A DNA stretch of 21,443 bases. Source: JBDKGH01 sp039798265. Its GTDB lineage: Bacteria > Bacteroidota > Bacteroidia > Flavobacteriales_D > Sanyastnellaceae. Under the pieces are notes generated by a model, which was not told where the DNA came from, made no database searches, and saw nothing but the letters and a program-made list of their open reading frames with translations. How positions within the stretch are numbered: the first letter of the stretch is position 1; every line of letters starts with the position of its first letter. The stretch spans positions 1 to 21,443 of the forward strand of contig JBDKGH010000101.1 of assembly GCA_039798265.1 (NCBI GenBank). Direction: 5' to 3'. Of this stretch, positions 14,001 through 21,443 are shown one piece after another. Made by a program: the position numbers and the translations under genes.

Positions 14001-14693
14001 CTAAAAAGGAATAGTCACTACAGGTTCAATAATCCCATTTCTATCAATTATCCAATAGGCAGCATAACTACCAGCACCATCGCTGCCAACAGTAGTAACG
14101 ATATACCGTTCGCGATCTTCGTCGTAGTAAATTTCGGTAAACCCAAAATTCGGTTCGTATAATATATCCGTGACAAGAGTTCCTTTGAAAGATGGAGAAC
14201 TGAAATGAATGGAATCCATTGAGTAATGAGGCAAATCACCATCTGTTCCGAATACACGATGTCCATCAATTTGTGATAAGTAGCGATAGTCGGAAGCAGA
14301 GTCGGGTTGAGTCCATGAAATTTGATGCTCGCTTGGAACAAAAGCACTGCGTTTCATTTTTACCGATAGATCACGATCATTGAAATAGGCCGAATCAGGG
14401 CCTACGTATACTTTCATTACTCTATTGAGATTGTAAAAAGGAAGAATATCCGTTTCACTAAAAGCAGCGCTATGAAGCACTTCGCCTCCAAGATCATAGT
14501 CGACAATTACATTACCCTCGTCAATCAAGAGTATATATACAATCTCACCATTTTGCAGGATGAGTTCTTCTTCCGAATCTTCATTTTCCAAAGCTCTCGC
14601 GAATCCTTTTTCGGAGTTTATCAAGGCGAATTGTGTCGATCCCACCAAGCGGCAGGCAAGCAGAAAAATAAGGAGTAAATAACAGAGATGCAT
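14001..14693 (-). CDS. Putative secreted lipoprotein of unknown function
   Basis: I do not recognise this 230-residue protein. I chose ATG at 14693, giving MHLCYLLLIFLLACRLVG, a short hydrophobic signal with LLAC that could be a lipobox (Cys14). It has no basic n-region, so lipidation is only likely. The rest is acidic, with no membrane helix and a beta-rich look (EGNVIVDYDLGGEVL, ILYEPNFGFTEIYYDED, YIVTTVGSD). The frame stays open to 14801, but those 36 extra residues are a Ser/Phe/Cys repeat encoded by the 12-bp tandem repeat and fall in the first 158-bp unit, so they are not counted. A -7-like TATTTTTA (14708-14701) lies 7 nt before the ATG. It converges on the acyltransferase gene. Confidence 0.75.
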   Translation of the reverse strand: MHLCYLLLIFLLACRLVGSTQFALINSEKGFARALENEDSEEELILQNGEIVYILLIDEGNVIVDYDLGGEVLHSAAFSETDILPFYNLNRVMKVYVGPDSAYFNDRDLSVKMKRSAFVPSEHQISWTQPDSASDYRYLSQIDGHRVFGTDGDLPHYSMDSIHFSSPSFKGTLVTDILYEPNFGFTEIYYDEDRERYIVTTVGSDGAGSYAAYWIIDRNGIIEPVVTIPF

Positions 14694-14700
14694 GATGAGG

Positions 14701-14708
14701 TAAAAATA
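14701..14708 (-). promoter_or_regulatory. -7 box before the lipoprotein gene
   Basis: TATTTTTA on the minus strand has one mismatch to TAnnTTTG and lies 7 nt before the ATG at 14693. The tandem repeat starts 13 nt upstream of it. Confidence 0.4.
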
Positions 14709-14720
14709 GGGAATAAGGGA

Positions 14721-14774
14721 GAATGAGAAACAGAATGAGAAACAGAATGAGAAGCAGAATGAGATAGAGAATGA
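14721..14774. repeat. 12-bp tandem repeat, about four copies
   Basis: The units GAATGAGAAACA start at 14721, 14733, 14745 and 14757; the last two carry substitutions and the array fades into GAATGAATGG. It occupies the position of the upstream promoter region of the lipoprotein gene. Confidence 0.9.
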
Positions 14775-14783
14775 ATGGAGTGT

Positions 14784-15213
14784 GGAGAGGGGGCCCCGCA
14801 TTCGCGGGAGAACCCCCAGTAATGGTTACCCCCTACGACAGATTAGTCCCGCAGCTGCGGGATTGATTTCAGCCACTCGTAAATTGAATGATTATAAAAA
14901 CAAAAAACGCGTGAGATATCTAACGCGTTTCGTGCTTTTGCGGAGAGGGGGCCCCGCATTCGCGGGATAACCCCCAGTAATGGTTACCGCGTACGACAGA
15001 TTAGTCCCGCAGCTGCGGGATTGGTTTCAGCCACTCGTAAATTGAATGATTATAAAAACAAAAAACGCGTTAGATATCTAACGCGTTTCGTGTTCTTGCG
15101 GAGAGGGCGTCCCGAATTCTCGGGATAACCCCGAGTAAGGGTTACCGCGTACGACAGGTTTGTTTTCAGCCACTCCCAAATCGAATGATTATAAAAACAA
15201 AAAACGCGTTAGA
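14784..15213. repeat. Left tandem array of 158-bp hairpin-rich units (2 full, 1 partial)
   Basis: Units begin at 14784, 14942 and 15100 (GGAGAGGG-...), exactly 158 nt apart. Each full unit holds: a CCCGC-ATTC-GCGGG hairpin flanked by GGGGG and CCCCC, a GTAATGGTTAC-type hairpin, a perfect 14-nt palindrome CCCGCAGCTGCGGG, and a 26-nt palindrome centred on ACGCGTTAGAT (14905-14930 and 15063-15088; one mismatch in the first). On the minus strand the last palindrome is followed by TTTTTTGTTTTT, like a terminator. Unit 3 has a TCCCGA-ATTC-TCGGGA variant hairpin, lacks about 20 nt that hold the CCCGCAGC palindrome, and stops inside the 26-nt palindrome at 15213. ORFs over the array change frame at each unit and are not genes. 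Confidence 0.95.
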
Positions 15214-15290
15214 CAGTGGATCAAATCCAAATGACACTTTTTTAAAATAGGGGGATCAAAATAAAAAATGAGTATATTGGTGATTAAAAA
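15214..15290. mobile_element. Possible IS21-like terminal repeats (left remnant)
   Basis: Immediately after the broken repeat unit are three related pieces: AGTGGATCAAAT (15215), GGGGGATCAAAAT (15250) and TTGGTGATTAAAA (15277). Multiple spaced copies of a GGATCAA-like motif near an end are the arrangement of transposase-binding sites in IS21 elements. No istA or istB gene is present. Motif similarity is short, so this is inference. Confidence 0.35.
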
Positions 15291-15773
15291 CCCCACCAAT
15301 CAAGACTTCGCGTCCTGAAACGAAAACGTCTTGGACGGATGTGGTTTTTCTTTCTGTTTGGTATTGTTGATTGAACAAATCAGTCGTGTCGAGCGAGTTT
15401 GCTTTTGGGATTTTATTCAAAGTGTGCTGCGGCCATGCATAAAGAAAAGAAATCAATGTATAATGATCTAAGTGATTTTTGTCAAATGGACATTTCAGGG
15501 GGTAAGGCTATTTTGGTTTGGGAAACATAATGGAAATGTTAAATGGTTGTATCAATTTAGCTCGAGCACCAAAATAAATAATGCATGCGAAGTAAATTGC
15601 ATGACATTTTTAGAGCACGAGAACCTGATCGAAGGATTTATTAGGCAGGCTTTTCATGGCAAATCAGTGAGTCTGCAAATATATATATATAAAATACGTT
15701 TAACGATGCGAAATGCAAAAATGAGCCATTGGGGCATTTTGAACAAGTGTTATTTCTGATGGCTAAAAAATGA
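15291..15773. other. AT-rich stretch without a recognisable gene
   Basis: The 483 nt before the metalloprotease gene hold two ORFs: 66 residues on the minus strand (15256-15456) and 95 on the plus strand (15472-15759). Neither has family motifs, a good start context or sensible composition. The region presumably holds the promoter of the metalloprotease gene, but I see no clear TAnnTTTG box. A short AT microsatellite (ATATATATATAT) occurs near 15680. Confidence 0.5.
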
Positions 15774-18700
15774 ATGAAACAATTTGATAGAAATTTCGCT
15801 TTGCAATCTTTTCTAGTGCTAATTTTATTTTTAGCTCAAAGTAAGAATTTGCATTCTCAGTTTTGTGGAATGACTGGGGAAGGAGTTGAAAGTGATAATA
15901 GAGATTATTCAACCGATATTTCATGTGTTAATGAAGAGGTATATTTGAATACAAATAATACGCTTTATGTCCCTGGACCCCTTACTGAAATTAAAACACT
16001 CCGTTTGGTATTTCATGTTATGCAAAGAGCAGACGGTAGTAGAAATCTACAGCAGGACGATCCATTGCATATTCATTGGTTGGAGAACTGTGATGACTAC
16101 CTAAATTGGATGATGAGTACCATACCTGAAGAATGGTGCGATGGGGGTCCAACAGGCAGTCCGCATATCCAAGATAGTAGAATCCGGTTTAAGACGGAAT
16201 CAATAATTTGGCATAAAGATGATGCTGGTTGGAATAATAATTCTACCTCCTTTACTAGTAATGATTCTGACCTTTGTAGCTCTTACTGTTATGATAATTT
16301 TGCGGATGATAGAGAACATGTGTTGAATATTTACATACTTGGTTCTACACGAACATTAGAAGGGTATGAGAGTGATCCACTACCAGATGAAGTTCTTCGT
16401 GGTTGCGGGCCGGGTTATCAAGGGCCAAATACCAATTTCGCAACCTTGGTGGGATTATATGATGGTTTTTTAAATTACCCGGTTGGCTCTTTTGGGGATA
16501 CTACATATGTCGGGCAACCATGGGCTGAATATGCTATTTTGCTGCATGAAATTGGTCATTGCCTTGGTCTTCATCATAGTTGGCAGTCAAGCCAAGAAGC
16601 TCTTTTCGAGCTCTGTGATACTTATCAAATCAGCGGATGTAATCCAGAAGAGGATATCAATTGCTCGAATAATGTTATGTCGTATTCAAATACACGCCTA
16701 AATTTTAACCATTTACAACTTGGGCATATGCATCAGTTGTTGTCAGGAGGTTTCAGAACTGCGATGTTGTGCGAGTGCGTGCGTGAAGAAAGTCGAGATG
16801 TTGATGTCACTGAGAATCAAACATGGATTTCTGGAAAGGTCTTTGCTGGAAATGTAGAAGTACCGAGCGGTGTTACTTTGACAATTAAGTGCAAGGTTAA
16901 TATGCCCCAAGGTGGAGCATTTATTATTCACCCTGGAGGAAAGGTTATTATTGATGGTGGCATTTGTACCAATAGCTGTGGCTATTATTGGAAGGGCTTT
17001 GAAGTTTTAGGTCAATCCACCCAACGCCAACTTGCGTCGTTGCAAGGTACTTTGGAACTAAAAAACGGAGGAATCATAGAGAATGCCGAATGTGGGGTAA
17101 GACTTGGCCATTTGATTTCAACTGAACCAAATTGGGTTTATGATTGGGGCATGACAGGGGGGATAATAAGAACTACCTCTAATTCAATTTTCAAAAACAA
17201 TAGAAAAGATGTCGAATTCCTAGCTTATCAAAACTATCAAATGGTAAACGGACAGTATCAACTCAGAAAGAATGTTTCTTCCTTCCGCGATACTGAGTTT
17301 TTGGTAGATGAAATGCTTCCCAACGTTACTAATCTAGGACAAAGAGTTAGCCTTTATGATGTTGATGGCTTACGTTTTACAGCTTGCAACTTTCATATTG
17401 AGGGTGAAGCGCTTGCCAACTATTCTATTCAGAACAGAGGCTACGGAATCTATTCATTGGTATCAAGTTTTACTGTGAATGGCCGTTGTAATGTGTATGT
17501 TCCACAGGGTAATGAGTGCGACCCGGGGCACCTCACAGCTGAGACTCTTGGTGAGCCCAATAGCGATATTATTCCGAGTCGTTTTGATAATTACTTGTTG
17601 GCCATTCGCTCGGTTGGACCGGATGGATTTAGCAATACAACAGTGAACACAACTATTTTTACTGACAATCAATTTGGGATTTTCTTGAAAGCCGTTGAAC
17701 AAGCGTCTATCACGAGAAACCGCTTTAATGTCAACGACCAAAACAATTTAATTTGCTATGGCGCATCTCTGCTTGGATGCACAGGTTATGAAGTGGAGCG
17801 AAATATTTTTTCAGGAACAGGCGACCTTGAAGAGTTGAATACCGGTGTTTGGATTTCTGATAGCTGGGAAGAATCAAATGAGATATATCTAAATGATTTC
17901 AGCGGACTCTTTGCAGGTAGTATTGCCCAAGGATGGCAAACTAGTGGAGCTTTCAATCTGGAAGGACTAGAAATGCTCTGCGGACTTTATGAAAACAGCA
18001 AGTACAATTTGGCTGTTACCAAATACAGCACCGAACTTGGACAAATAGCCTTTAGGCAAGGTGATATGGCCAATGGTGTTGATGACGAAACCACACCCGC
18101 AGGTAATCTATTCACGCAAACTGATTGGGGAAGTGCCGAACCATTTACTGACTATTACATCTGCCCTGATGGTGATTGTGGCCCTATCATCTACGAGCAT
18201 CATGACCCATCAAGTGCATGGCCAGTTGTTCCTATTCAAATAGAGCCATCACTAGTTGAAATCTCTGACAATCCTGTAATGTTTTTGACTCGGGAAGGAG
18301 CTTGCCCTATCAATAAAGGCATTGATCACACTCCAGGAAATCTGCATTCCTTAGTGCTGGTAAAGCGTTTGGAAATAGAAGCAATCAAAGGTGAACTGGA
18401 AGGATTGATAGATGGCGGTAACACCGCAACTGTTCAATCCTTCATAAGCAATTCAAACAACAGCAGTGCAACCTTACGCATGAATCTATTGCCACTTGCG
18501 CCTTATCTGAGCGATGCAGTGTTGAATGATTTGATTGCAAGACAACCTGCAATGAATCCTTGGCACCTATGCGAAATCCTAATTGCTTGTTCGCCCTTAA
18601 GTCCAGATGTTTTTGCATCTGTTGATAATGCCAATTTGCTTTCTGAATTTTTATTTGGATTGCTTTCAGTCTATCAAAACGGCACAAATGGAAGGGTAAG

Positions 18701-19424
18701 CAAAGAATCCGCATTGAAACAAGCAGTGCTTGAAAAGGCCAACGCACTCAATAGTTTCATTCGCACACGCATCAATGAAGATGAAGAGAATTATTACTTG
18801 GAAGAAGTAAAAGAACTAATGACGGGTGATGAAATAAACCGTGAAATCAAAAAGAAAGTAGCCATTCTTCGTCAGGAAAATAATCCAACAGCTGCGGCAA
18901 CATTGCTTGCGCAATACAATGAAAATCCAGACCGTGATGTTTGGAAACAATTTATGACGGTGTTGCTTTCCATTGATGCGGCAGGAGGTTACCATGCAGC
19001 AACTGCAAGTCACATTGCTACTCTTGAAACTTTAGCCTCATCTGGCAAAGAAGGTAATCACCATGCCAGCGCATTGCTGGAAGTTCTCACAGGTGTGAAA
19101 CCCGAAGAAGAACTCAATCTGCCATATGGTGGTTTGAAATCTTTGAAGGTGAAAGATGACGTGCGCAGACCTTCGTTGGTAAGTGTGTATCCCTGCCCTG
19201 CACAAGGTGAGTTTTACATCACTTATGTTTTACCAACAGAACGAAAAAGCGCTTTTATAAACATTTTCGATTTGCAAGGCAAACTTGTTGAACGTGAAAA
19301 CATCACCTCAGGTTATGGCATACTGAGCCTGAATGCAAAACAATTCGCAGCGGGCAGCTACATATTTGAGTTGGAACTCGAAGGCCACAAAGTGGACACA
19401 GATAAATTCCAAATTGTTAAATAG
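15774..19424 (+). CDS. Secreted M43-like metalloprotease with beta-helix and T9SS sorting domain
   Basis: This 1216-residue protein starts with a signal peptide (MKQFDRNFALQSFLVLILFL, cleavage near residue 28). The zinc-protease part (about 75-335) has HEIGHCLGLHH with ligands His258, His262 and His268 and catalytic Glu259, plus a Met-turn NNVMSYS (Met302), which fits the metzincin family M43 (pappalysin-like), and many Cys. A region of turns with repeated hydrophobic-Asn patterns (about 345-720) looks like a right-handed beta-helix. A Leu/Ala-rich helical region follows (about 855-1120). The last 81 residues (from VSVYPCPAQGEF) are a T9SS type A sorting domain, so the protein should be exported through the type IX system and anchored or released at the surface. 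Its substrate is unknown. It stands in the block that interrupts the 158-bp array and is followed by a terminator. Confidence 0.88.
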   Translation: MKQFDRNFALQSFLVLILFLAQSKNLHSQFCGMTGEGVESDNRDYSTDISCVNEEVYLNTNNTLYVPGPLTEIKTLRLVFHVMQRADGSRNLQQDDPLHIHWLENCDDYLNWMMSTIPEEWCDGGPTGSPHIQDSRIRFKTESIIWHKDDAGWNNNSTSFTSNDSDLCSSYCYDNFADDREHVLNIYILGSTRTLEGYESDPLPDEVLRGCGPGYQGPNTNFATLVGLYDGFLNYPVGSFGDTTYVGQPWAEYAILLHEIGHCLGLHHSWQSSQEALFELCDTYQISGCNPEEDINCSNNVMSYSNTRLNFNHLQLGHMHQLLSGGFRTAMLCECVREESRDVDVTENQTWISGKVFAGNVEVPSGVTLTIKCKVNMPQGGAFIIHPGGKVIIDGGICTNSCGYYWKGFEVLGQSTQRQLASLQGTLELKNGGIIENAECGVRLGHLISTEPNWVYDWGMTGGIIRTTSNSIFKNNRKDVEFLAYQNYQMVNGQYQLRKNVSSFRDTEFLVDEMLPNVTNLGQRVSLYDVDGLRFTACNFHIEGEALANYSIQNRGYGIYSLVSSFTVNGRCNVYVPQGNECDPGHLTAETLGEPNSDIIPSRFDNYLLAIRSVGPDGFSNTTVNTTIFTDNQFGIFLKAVEQASITRNRFNVNDQNNLICYGASLLGCTGYEVERNIFSGTGDLEELNTGVWISDSWEESNEIYLNDFSGLFAGSIAQGWQTSGAFNLEGLEMLCGLYENSKYNLAVTKYSTELGQIAFRQGDMANGVDDETTPAGNLFTQTDWGSAEPFTDYYICPDGDCGPIIYEHHDPSSAWPVVPIQIEPSLVEISDNPVMFLTREGACPINKGIDHTPGNLHSLVLVKRLEIEAIKGELEGLIDGGNTATVQSFISNSNNSSATLRMNLLPLAPYLSDAVLNDLIARQPAMNPWHLCEILIACSPLSPDVFASVDNANLLSEFLFGLLSVYQNGTNGRVSKESALKQAVLEKANALNSFIRTRINEDEENYYLEEVKELMTGDEINREIKKKVAILRQENNPTAAATLLAQYNENPDRDVWKQFMTVLLSIDAAGGYHAATASHIATLETLASSGKEGNHHASALLEVLTGVKPEEELNLPYGGLKSLKVKDDVRRPSLVSVYPCPAQGEFYITYVLPTERKSAFINIFDLQGKLVERENITSGYGILSLNAKQFAAGSYIFELELEGHKVDTDKFQIVK

Positions 19425-19435
19425 AATGTTTCATC

Positions 19436-19472
19436 AAAACCATCCCGCTCTATTGGAGCGGGATGGTTTTCT
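19436..19472 (+). terminator. Intrinsic terminator of the metalloprotease gene
   Basis: A perfect 15-bp stem (AAAACCATCCCGCTC at 19436-19450, complement at 19456-19470) has a 5-nt loop and ends in TTTT. It separates the two secreted-protein genes, so the second needs its own promoter or readthrough. Confidence 0.85.
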
Positions 19473-19485
19473 AAAACTCAAGAAG

Positions 19486-21024
19486 ATGAGATTCTGTTCT
19501 ACTTTGTTACTCTGCTTGGTTGCCGCAACAGCGTCAACGCAGACATTCAATGAAAGATATGGTGGTGTTGTAAATCCCGAAAATTCAACCGTATGCAGAA
19601 GTGCCTGTATTCTGAATGATACAATATACGTTTTCGCTGCTGAGAAAACAACAGATGGCGCACCCGAAGGCTTGGAAAGTTGGAAGAATGGATTTTACAA
19701 GGTTGATTTATATGGCAATCTGGTAAGCTATCAATTACATGGTGGATATCCCGAATGGACATATTATGGCTGGGCGGATTCAATGCAACCTACTGATGAT
19801 GGCTCGTTGGCTGCTTTCAGTTGGTACTCTAATGAAACTTTAGACACCATATTCTATGCGCGTATTCAAAAATTCGATACCAATGGCAATGAACTATGGG
19901 AAAAATTCTATGGTGACAGCATTCACGACCATGCTTTCATGCAAGGTAAGCCGACTTCTGATGGCGGTTTCATATGCATTGGTTCGGCAATATTAATAGA
20001 GAACTTTCCTAAATTTTATGTTGTAAAAACAGATAGCACAGGCAATGAAGAATGGCACAAGTACCTTGGCTTTGGCGACAAATACCGCAGTGGAATTTGG
20101 GTAAATGAATTGCAAAACAGTTCCGGTTTTGTAGTTTCCGGTTTTGAAGATGATACCGAATATGACCCTGCAGCGTTGGTATTTGTTTTAGACACTTTGG
20201 GCAATATTACAGATTGGGAAAAATATTCCAATTGGGGGAATTATGACAGCCAGAGTGCAGAAGGCATTCTGAATTGCTCATCAGGAGGTTTCATATTTGG
20301 TAGCGAAAGAAATGTTGAGGAGACAGGTACATTCGAGTACACCCAAATTCCACAACTGGTTCGTATTGACAACGGCCTAGACACCTTATGGACTTGTGAT
20401 TTGTTTTCAGAGCCAAACCCATCAGCTTCTGCCCAAGTAATTCAAGAAACACCCGAAGGCGATTTCGTTACAGTAGGAACCATGATAGACTTGGGAAGTG
20501 CTGGAACAGGCGTTGGTCATATTTCAAAAGTGAGTGCAACGGGTGAACTTCTGTGGCATCGCACATATAGATATGCAGAGTTTGGTGACAACCTTTTGTT
20601 CGATATTGACCCCATGCCCAATGGTGGTTTCCTTTGCACGGGCTGGATGAATGGAATTCCTTTTTTGGGCGACAGTATCCCAGACCAAGACGCATGGCTA
20701 CTTGCAGTGGACAGCATGGGCTGCTTAGTTCCGGGCTGTGACACACTTGACATCGCAGTTTCAGAAGTCAATCCAATTGAATTTTCGGTTTACCCTAATC
20801 CAGCAGACCAATTCATCAACATTGCGTTCAGCAAACACCAATCGTTAGGGCAAGCAGAAATAAAGTTGTATGACTTGCAGGGGAGGCTGATAAAGTCTGT
20901 TGTAATTACACATGCTCAGGCGACATACATGCTTGAGTGCGTGTCTTTGGAAAACGGATCCTATCTACTGGCCATCGAAGGGGGGGGATTGAGAACCTCA
21001 AAAAAAATAATCGTTGAACACTAA
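19486..21024 (+). CDS. T9SS-secreted repeat protein (beta-propeller-like), sorting domain type A
   Basis: This 512-residue protein has a signal peptide (MRFCSTLLLCLVAATASTQT). Four or five repeats follow with a shared form: substitutes of PTSDGGFICIGS near residues 103, 156, 263, 322 and 377, each followed by a line such as VKTDSTGNEEWHKYLG. This pattern is common in secreted Bacteroidota proteins and folds, by inference, as a beta-propeller. The last 80 residues (from FSVYPNPADQF) are a T9SS type A sorting domain ending KKIIVEH. No enzyme motif is visible; an adhesive or binding role is plausible but unproven. I chose ATG at 19486, just after the upstream terminator and followed directly by the signal peptide; the frame is open to 19333 but that would run through the hairpin. 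A G8 tract sits 12 codons before the stop. The stop abuts IS-like sequence. Confidence 0.85.
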   Translation: MRFCSTLLLCLVAATASTQTFNERYGGVVNPENSTVCRSACILNDTIYVFAAEKTTDGAPEGLESWKNGFYKVDLYGNLVSYQLHGGYPEWTYYGWADSMQPTDDGSLAAFSWYSNETLDTIFYARIQKFDTNGNELWEKFYGDSIHDHAFMQGKPTSDGGFICIGSAILIENFPKFYVVKTDSTGNEEWHKYLGFGDKYRSGIWVNELQNSSGFVVSGFEDDTEYDPAALVFVLDTLGNITDWEKYSNWGNYDSQSAEGILNCSSGGFIFGSERNVEETGTFEYTQIPQLVRIDNGLDTLWTCDLFSEPNPSASAQVIQETPEGDFVTVGTMIDLGSAGTGVGHISKVSATGELLWHRTYRYAEFGDNLLFDIDPMPNGGFLCTGWMNGIPFLGDSIPDQDAWLLAVDSMGCLVPGCDTLDIAVSEVNPIEFSVYPNPADQFINIAFSKHQSLGQAEIKLYDLQGRLIKSVVITHAQATYMLECVSLENGSYLLAIEGGGLRTSKKIIVEH

Positions 21025-21094
21025 TGGATATTCCGCGTAATGTGCCTCCCGGTTTACGTTTCAAATTGACCCCCGAATGCCGCGCAAATTGACC
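21025..21094. mobile_element. Possible IS21-like terminal repeats (right remnant)
   Basis: Three spaced related pieces: ATGTGCC (21040), ATTGACC (21065) and ATTGACC (21088), 25 and 23 nt apart, each preceded by a CGCG or ACGT-type stretch and CAA. The orientation is inverted relative to the GGATCAA pieces at 15215. Similar to the multiple terminal repeats of IS21 elements; no transposase gene is present. Inference from short motifs. Confidence 0.4.
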
Positions 21095-21154
21095 TGACCT
21101 GTCCTAAAATTGGTTGACTTATCAAGAGAAAATCAGTCAACATTTTTAGGATGA
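21090..21154. mobile_element. Possible IS3-like terminus remnant
   Basis: CTGTCCTAAAAT (21099) and GGTTGACT (21112) are mirrored by AGTCAACATTTTTAGGA (21135-21151), an inverted repeat around a short spacer. This resembles the outer end of IS3-type elements just before the first transposase codon (ATGAGA at 21151), but the sequence then passes directly into a 158-bp unit. It would be a stub left by deletion. Low certainty. Confidence 0.35.
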
Positions 21155-21443
21155 GACAGGTTAGTCCCGCAGCTGCGGGATTGGTTTCAGCCACTCGTAA
21201 ATTGAATGATAATAAAAACAAAAAACGCGTTAGAAATCTAACGCGTTTCGTGTTCTTGCGGAGAGGGGGCCCCGCATTCGCGGGATAACCCCCTGTAAGG
21301 GTTACCGCGTACGACAGTTTAGTCCCGCAGCTGCGGGATTGATTTCAGCCACTCGTAAATTGAATGATTATAAAAACAAAAAACGCGTTAGATATCTAAC
21401 GCGTTTCGTGTTCTTGCGGAGAGGGCGTCCCGAATTCTCGGGA
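21155..21443. repeat. Right tandem array of 158-bp units (partial, full, partial at edge)
   Basis: The partial unit begins at GACAGG (21155), offset 53 in the unit. A full unit starts at 21260 and another at 21418 (158 nt apart), running off the window. All have the same hairpins as the left array; the first 26-nt palindrome (21223-21248) has a mismatch at its centre, the second (21381-21406) is perfect. The last unit begins with the TCCCGAATTC variant also seen in left unit 3. Confidence 0.95.

Noticed and set aside
14782..15180. ORFs over the 158-bp units and their tRNA-like GGAGAGGG start
   Set aside because: The 158-nt period changes frame at each unit; the hairpin loop is 4 nt, not a 7-nt T loop, so no tRNA.
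14784..15213. Possible CRISPR array
   Set aside because: Units are nearly identical with no unique spacers, and no cas gene is near.
15256..15456. 66-residue minus-strand ORF
   Set aside because: No recognisable motif, lies over the IS-like motifs, no start context.
15472..15759. 95-residue plus-strand ORF before the metalloprotease gene
   Set aside because: AT-rich, no family resemblance, contains an AT microsatellite; probably leader or promoter DNA.
19333..19485. Longer start of the second secreted protein
   Set aside because: Would overlap the upstream gene's end and a strong terminator and place the signal peptide internally.

Overview
The window looks like a piece of a Bacteroidota chromosome, probably Flavobacteriales or a near relative. 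Three things point there: two secreted proteins with type IX secretion (T9SS) C-terminal sorting domains, promoter-like boxes of the Bacteroidota form TAnnTTTG (with a TTCG variant), and the style of the housekeeping genes. The assignment to phylum is firm; the order is a guess.

Positions 1-14000 are mainly ordinary chromosome. The 3' part of gyrB runs in from the left edge and meets a bidirectional terminator. A two-gene minus-strand unit follows: a small K+-channel-like membrane protein translationally coupled to an isoprenylcysteine-methyltransferase-like membrane enzyme. Next come a small DUF2892/YgaP-like membrane protein, behind a perfect Crp/Fnr-type palindrome, and a Cys/Lys-rich 47-residue peptide. 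A minus-strand SDR gene lies 3 nt downstream of folE. An APC-family amino acid permease diverges from folE. A 437-nt gap with two terminators and an imperfect direct duplication separates it from clpB. aroK diverges from clpB and converges on a minus-strand run of rlmD-like, TPMT-like and pyrR-like genes. maf diverges from that run. Two minus-strand tRNAs (Pro-TGG, Arg-TCT) and an acyltransferase-3 membrane enzyme complete this part.

Positions 14000-21443 are accessory. A small putative lipoprotein gene has a 12-bp tandem repeat in its promoter region. A tandem array of 158-bp, hairpin-rich units (14784-15213) is interrupted by about 5.9 kb and resumes at 21155 in the same 158-bp register, running off the right edge. 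The interrupting block holds two large T9SS-secreted proteins: a 1216-residue M43-like metalloprotease with a beta-helix and a helical region, and a 512-residue repeat protein. Short IS-end-like sequences (IS21-like repeats on both sides, an IS3-like terminus on the right) border the block, and no transposase is left. The simplest reading is that secreted cargo was brought into a pre-existing repeat array by insertion sequences that have since decayed. This is inference from short motifs, not proof.

The most interesting points are the interrupted 158-bp array with its bordered cargo, the Crp/Fnr site at class II spacing before the DUF2892 gene, the SDR lacking its catalytic Tyr, the terminator between the two tRNAs, and a G8 tract that could switch the sorting signal of the second secreted protein.
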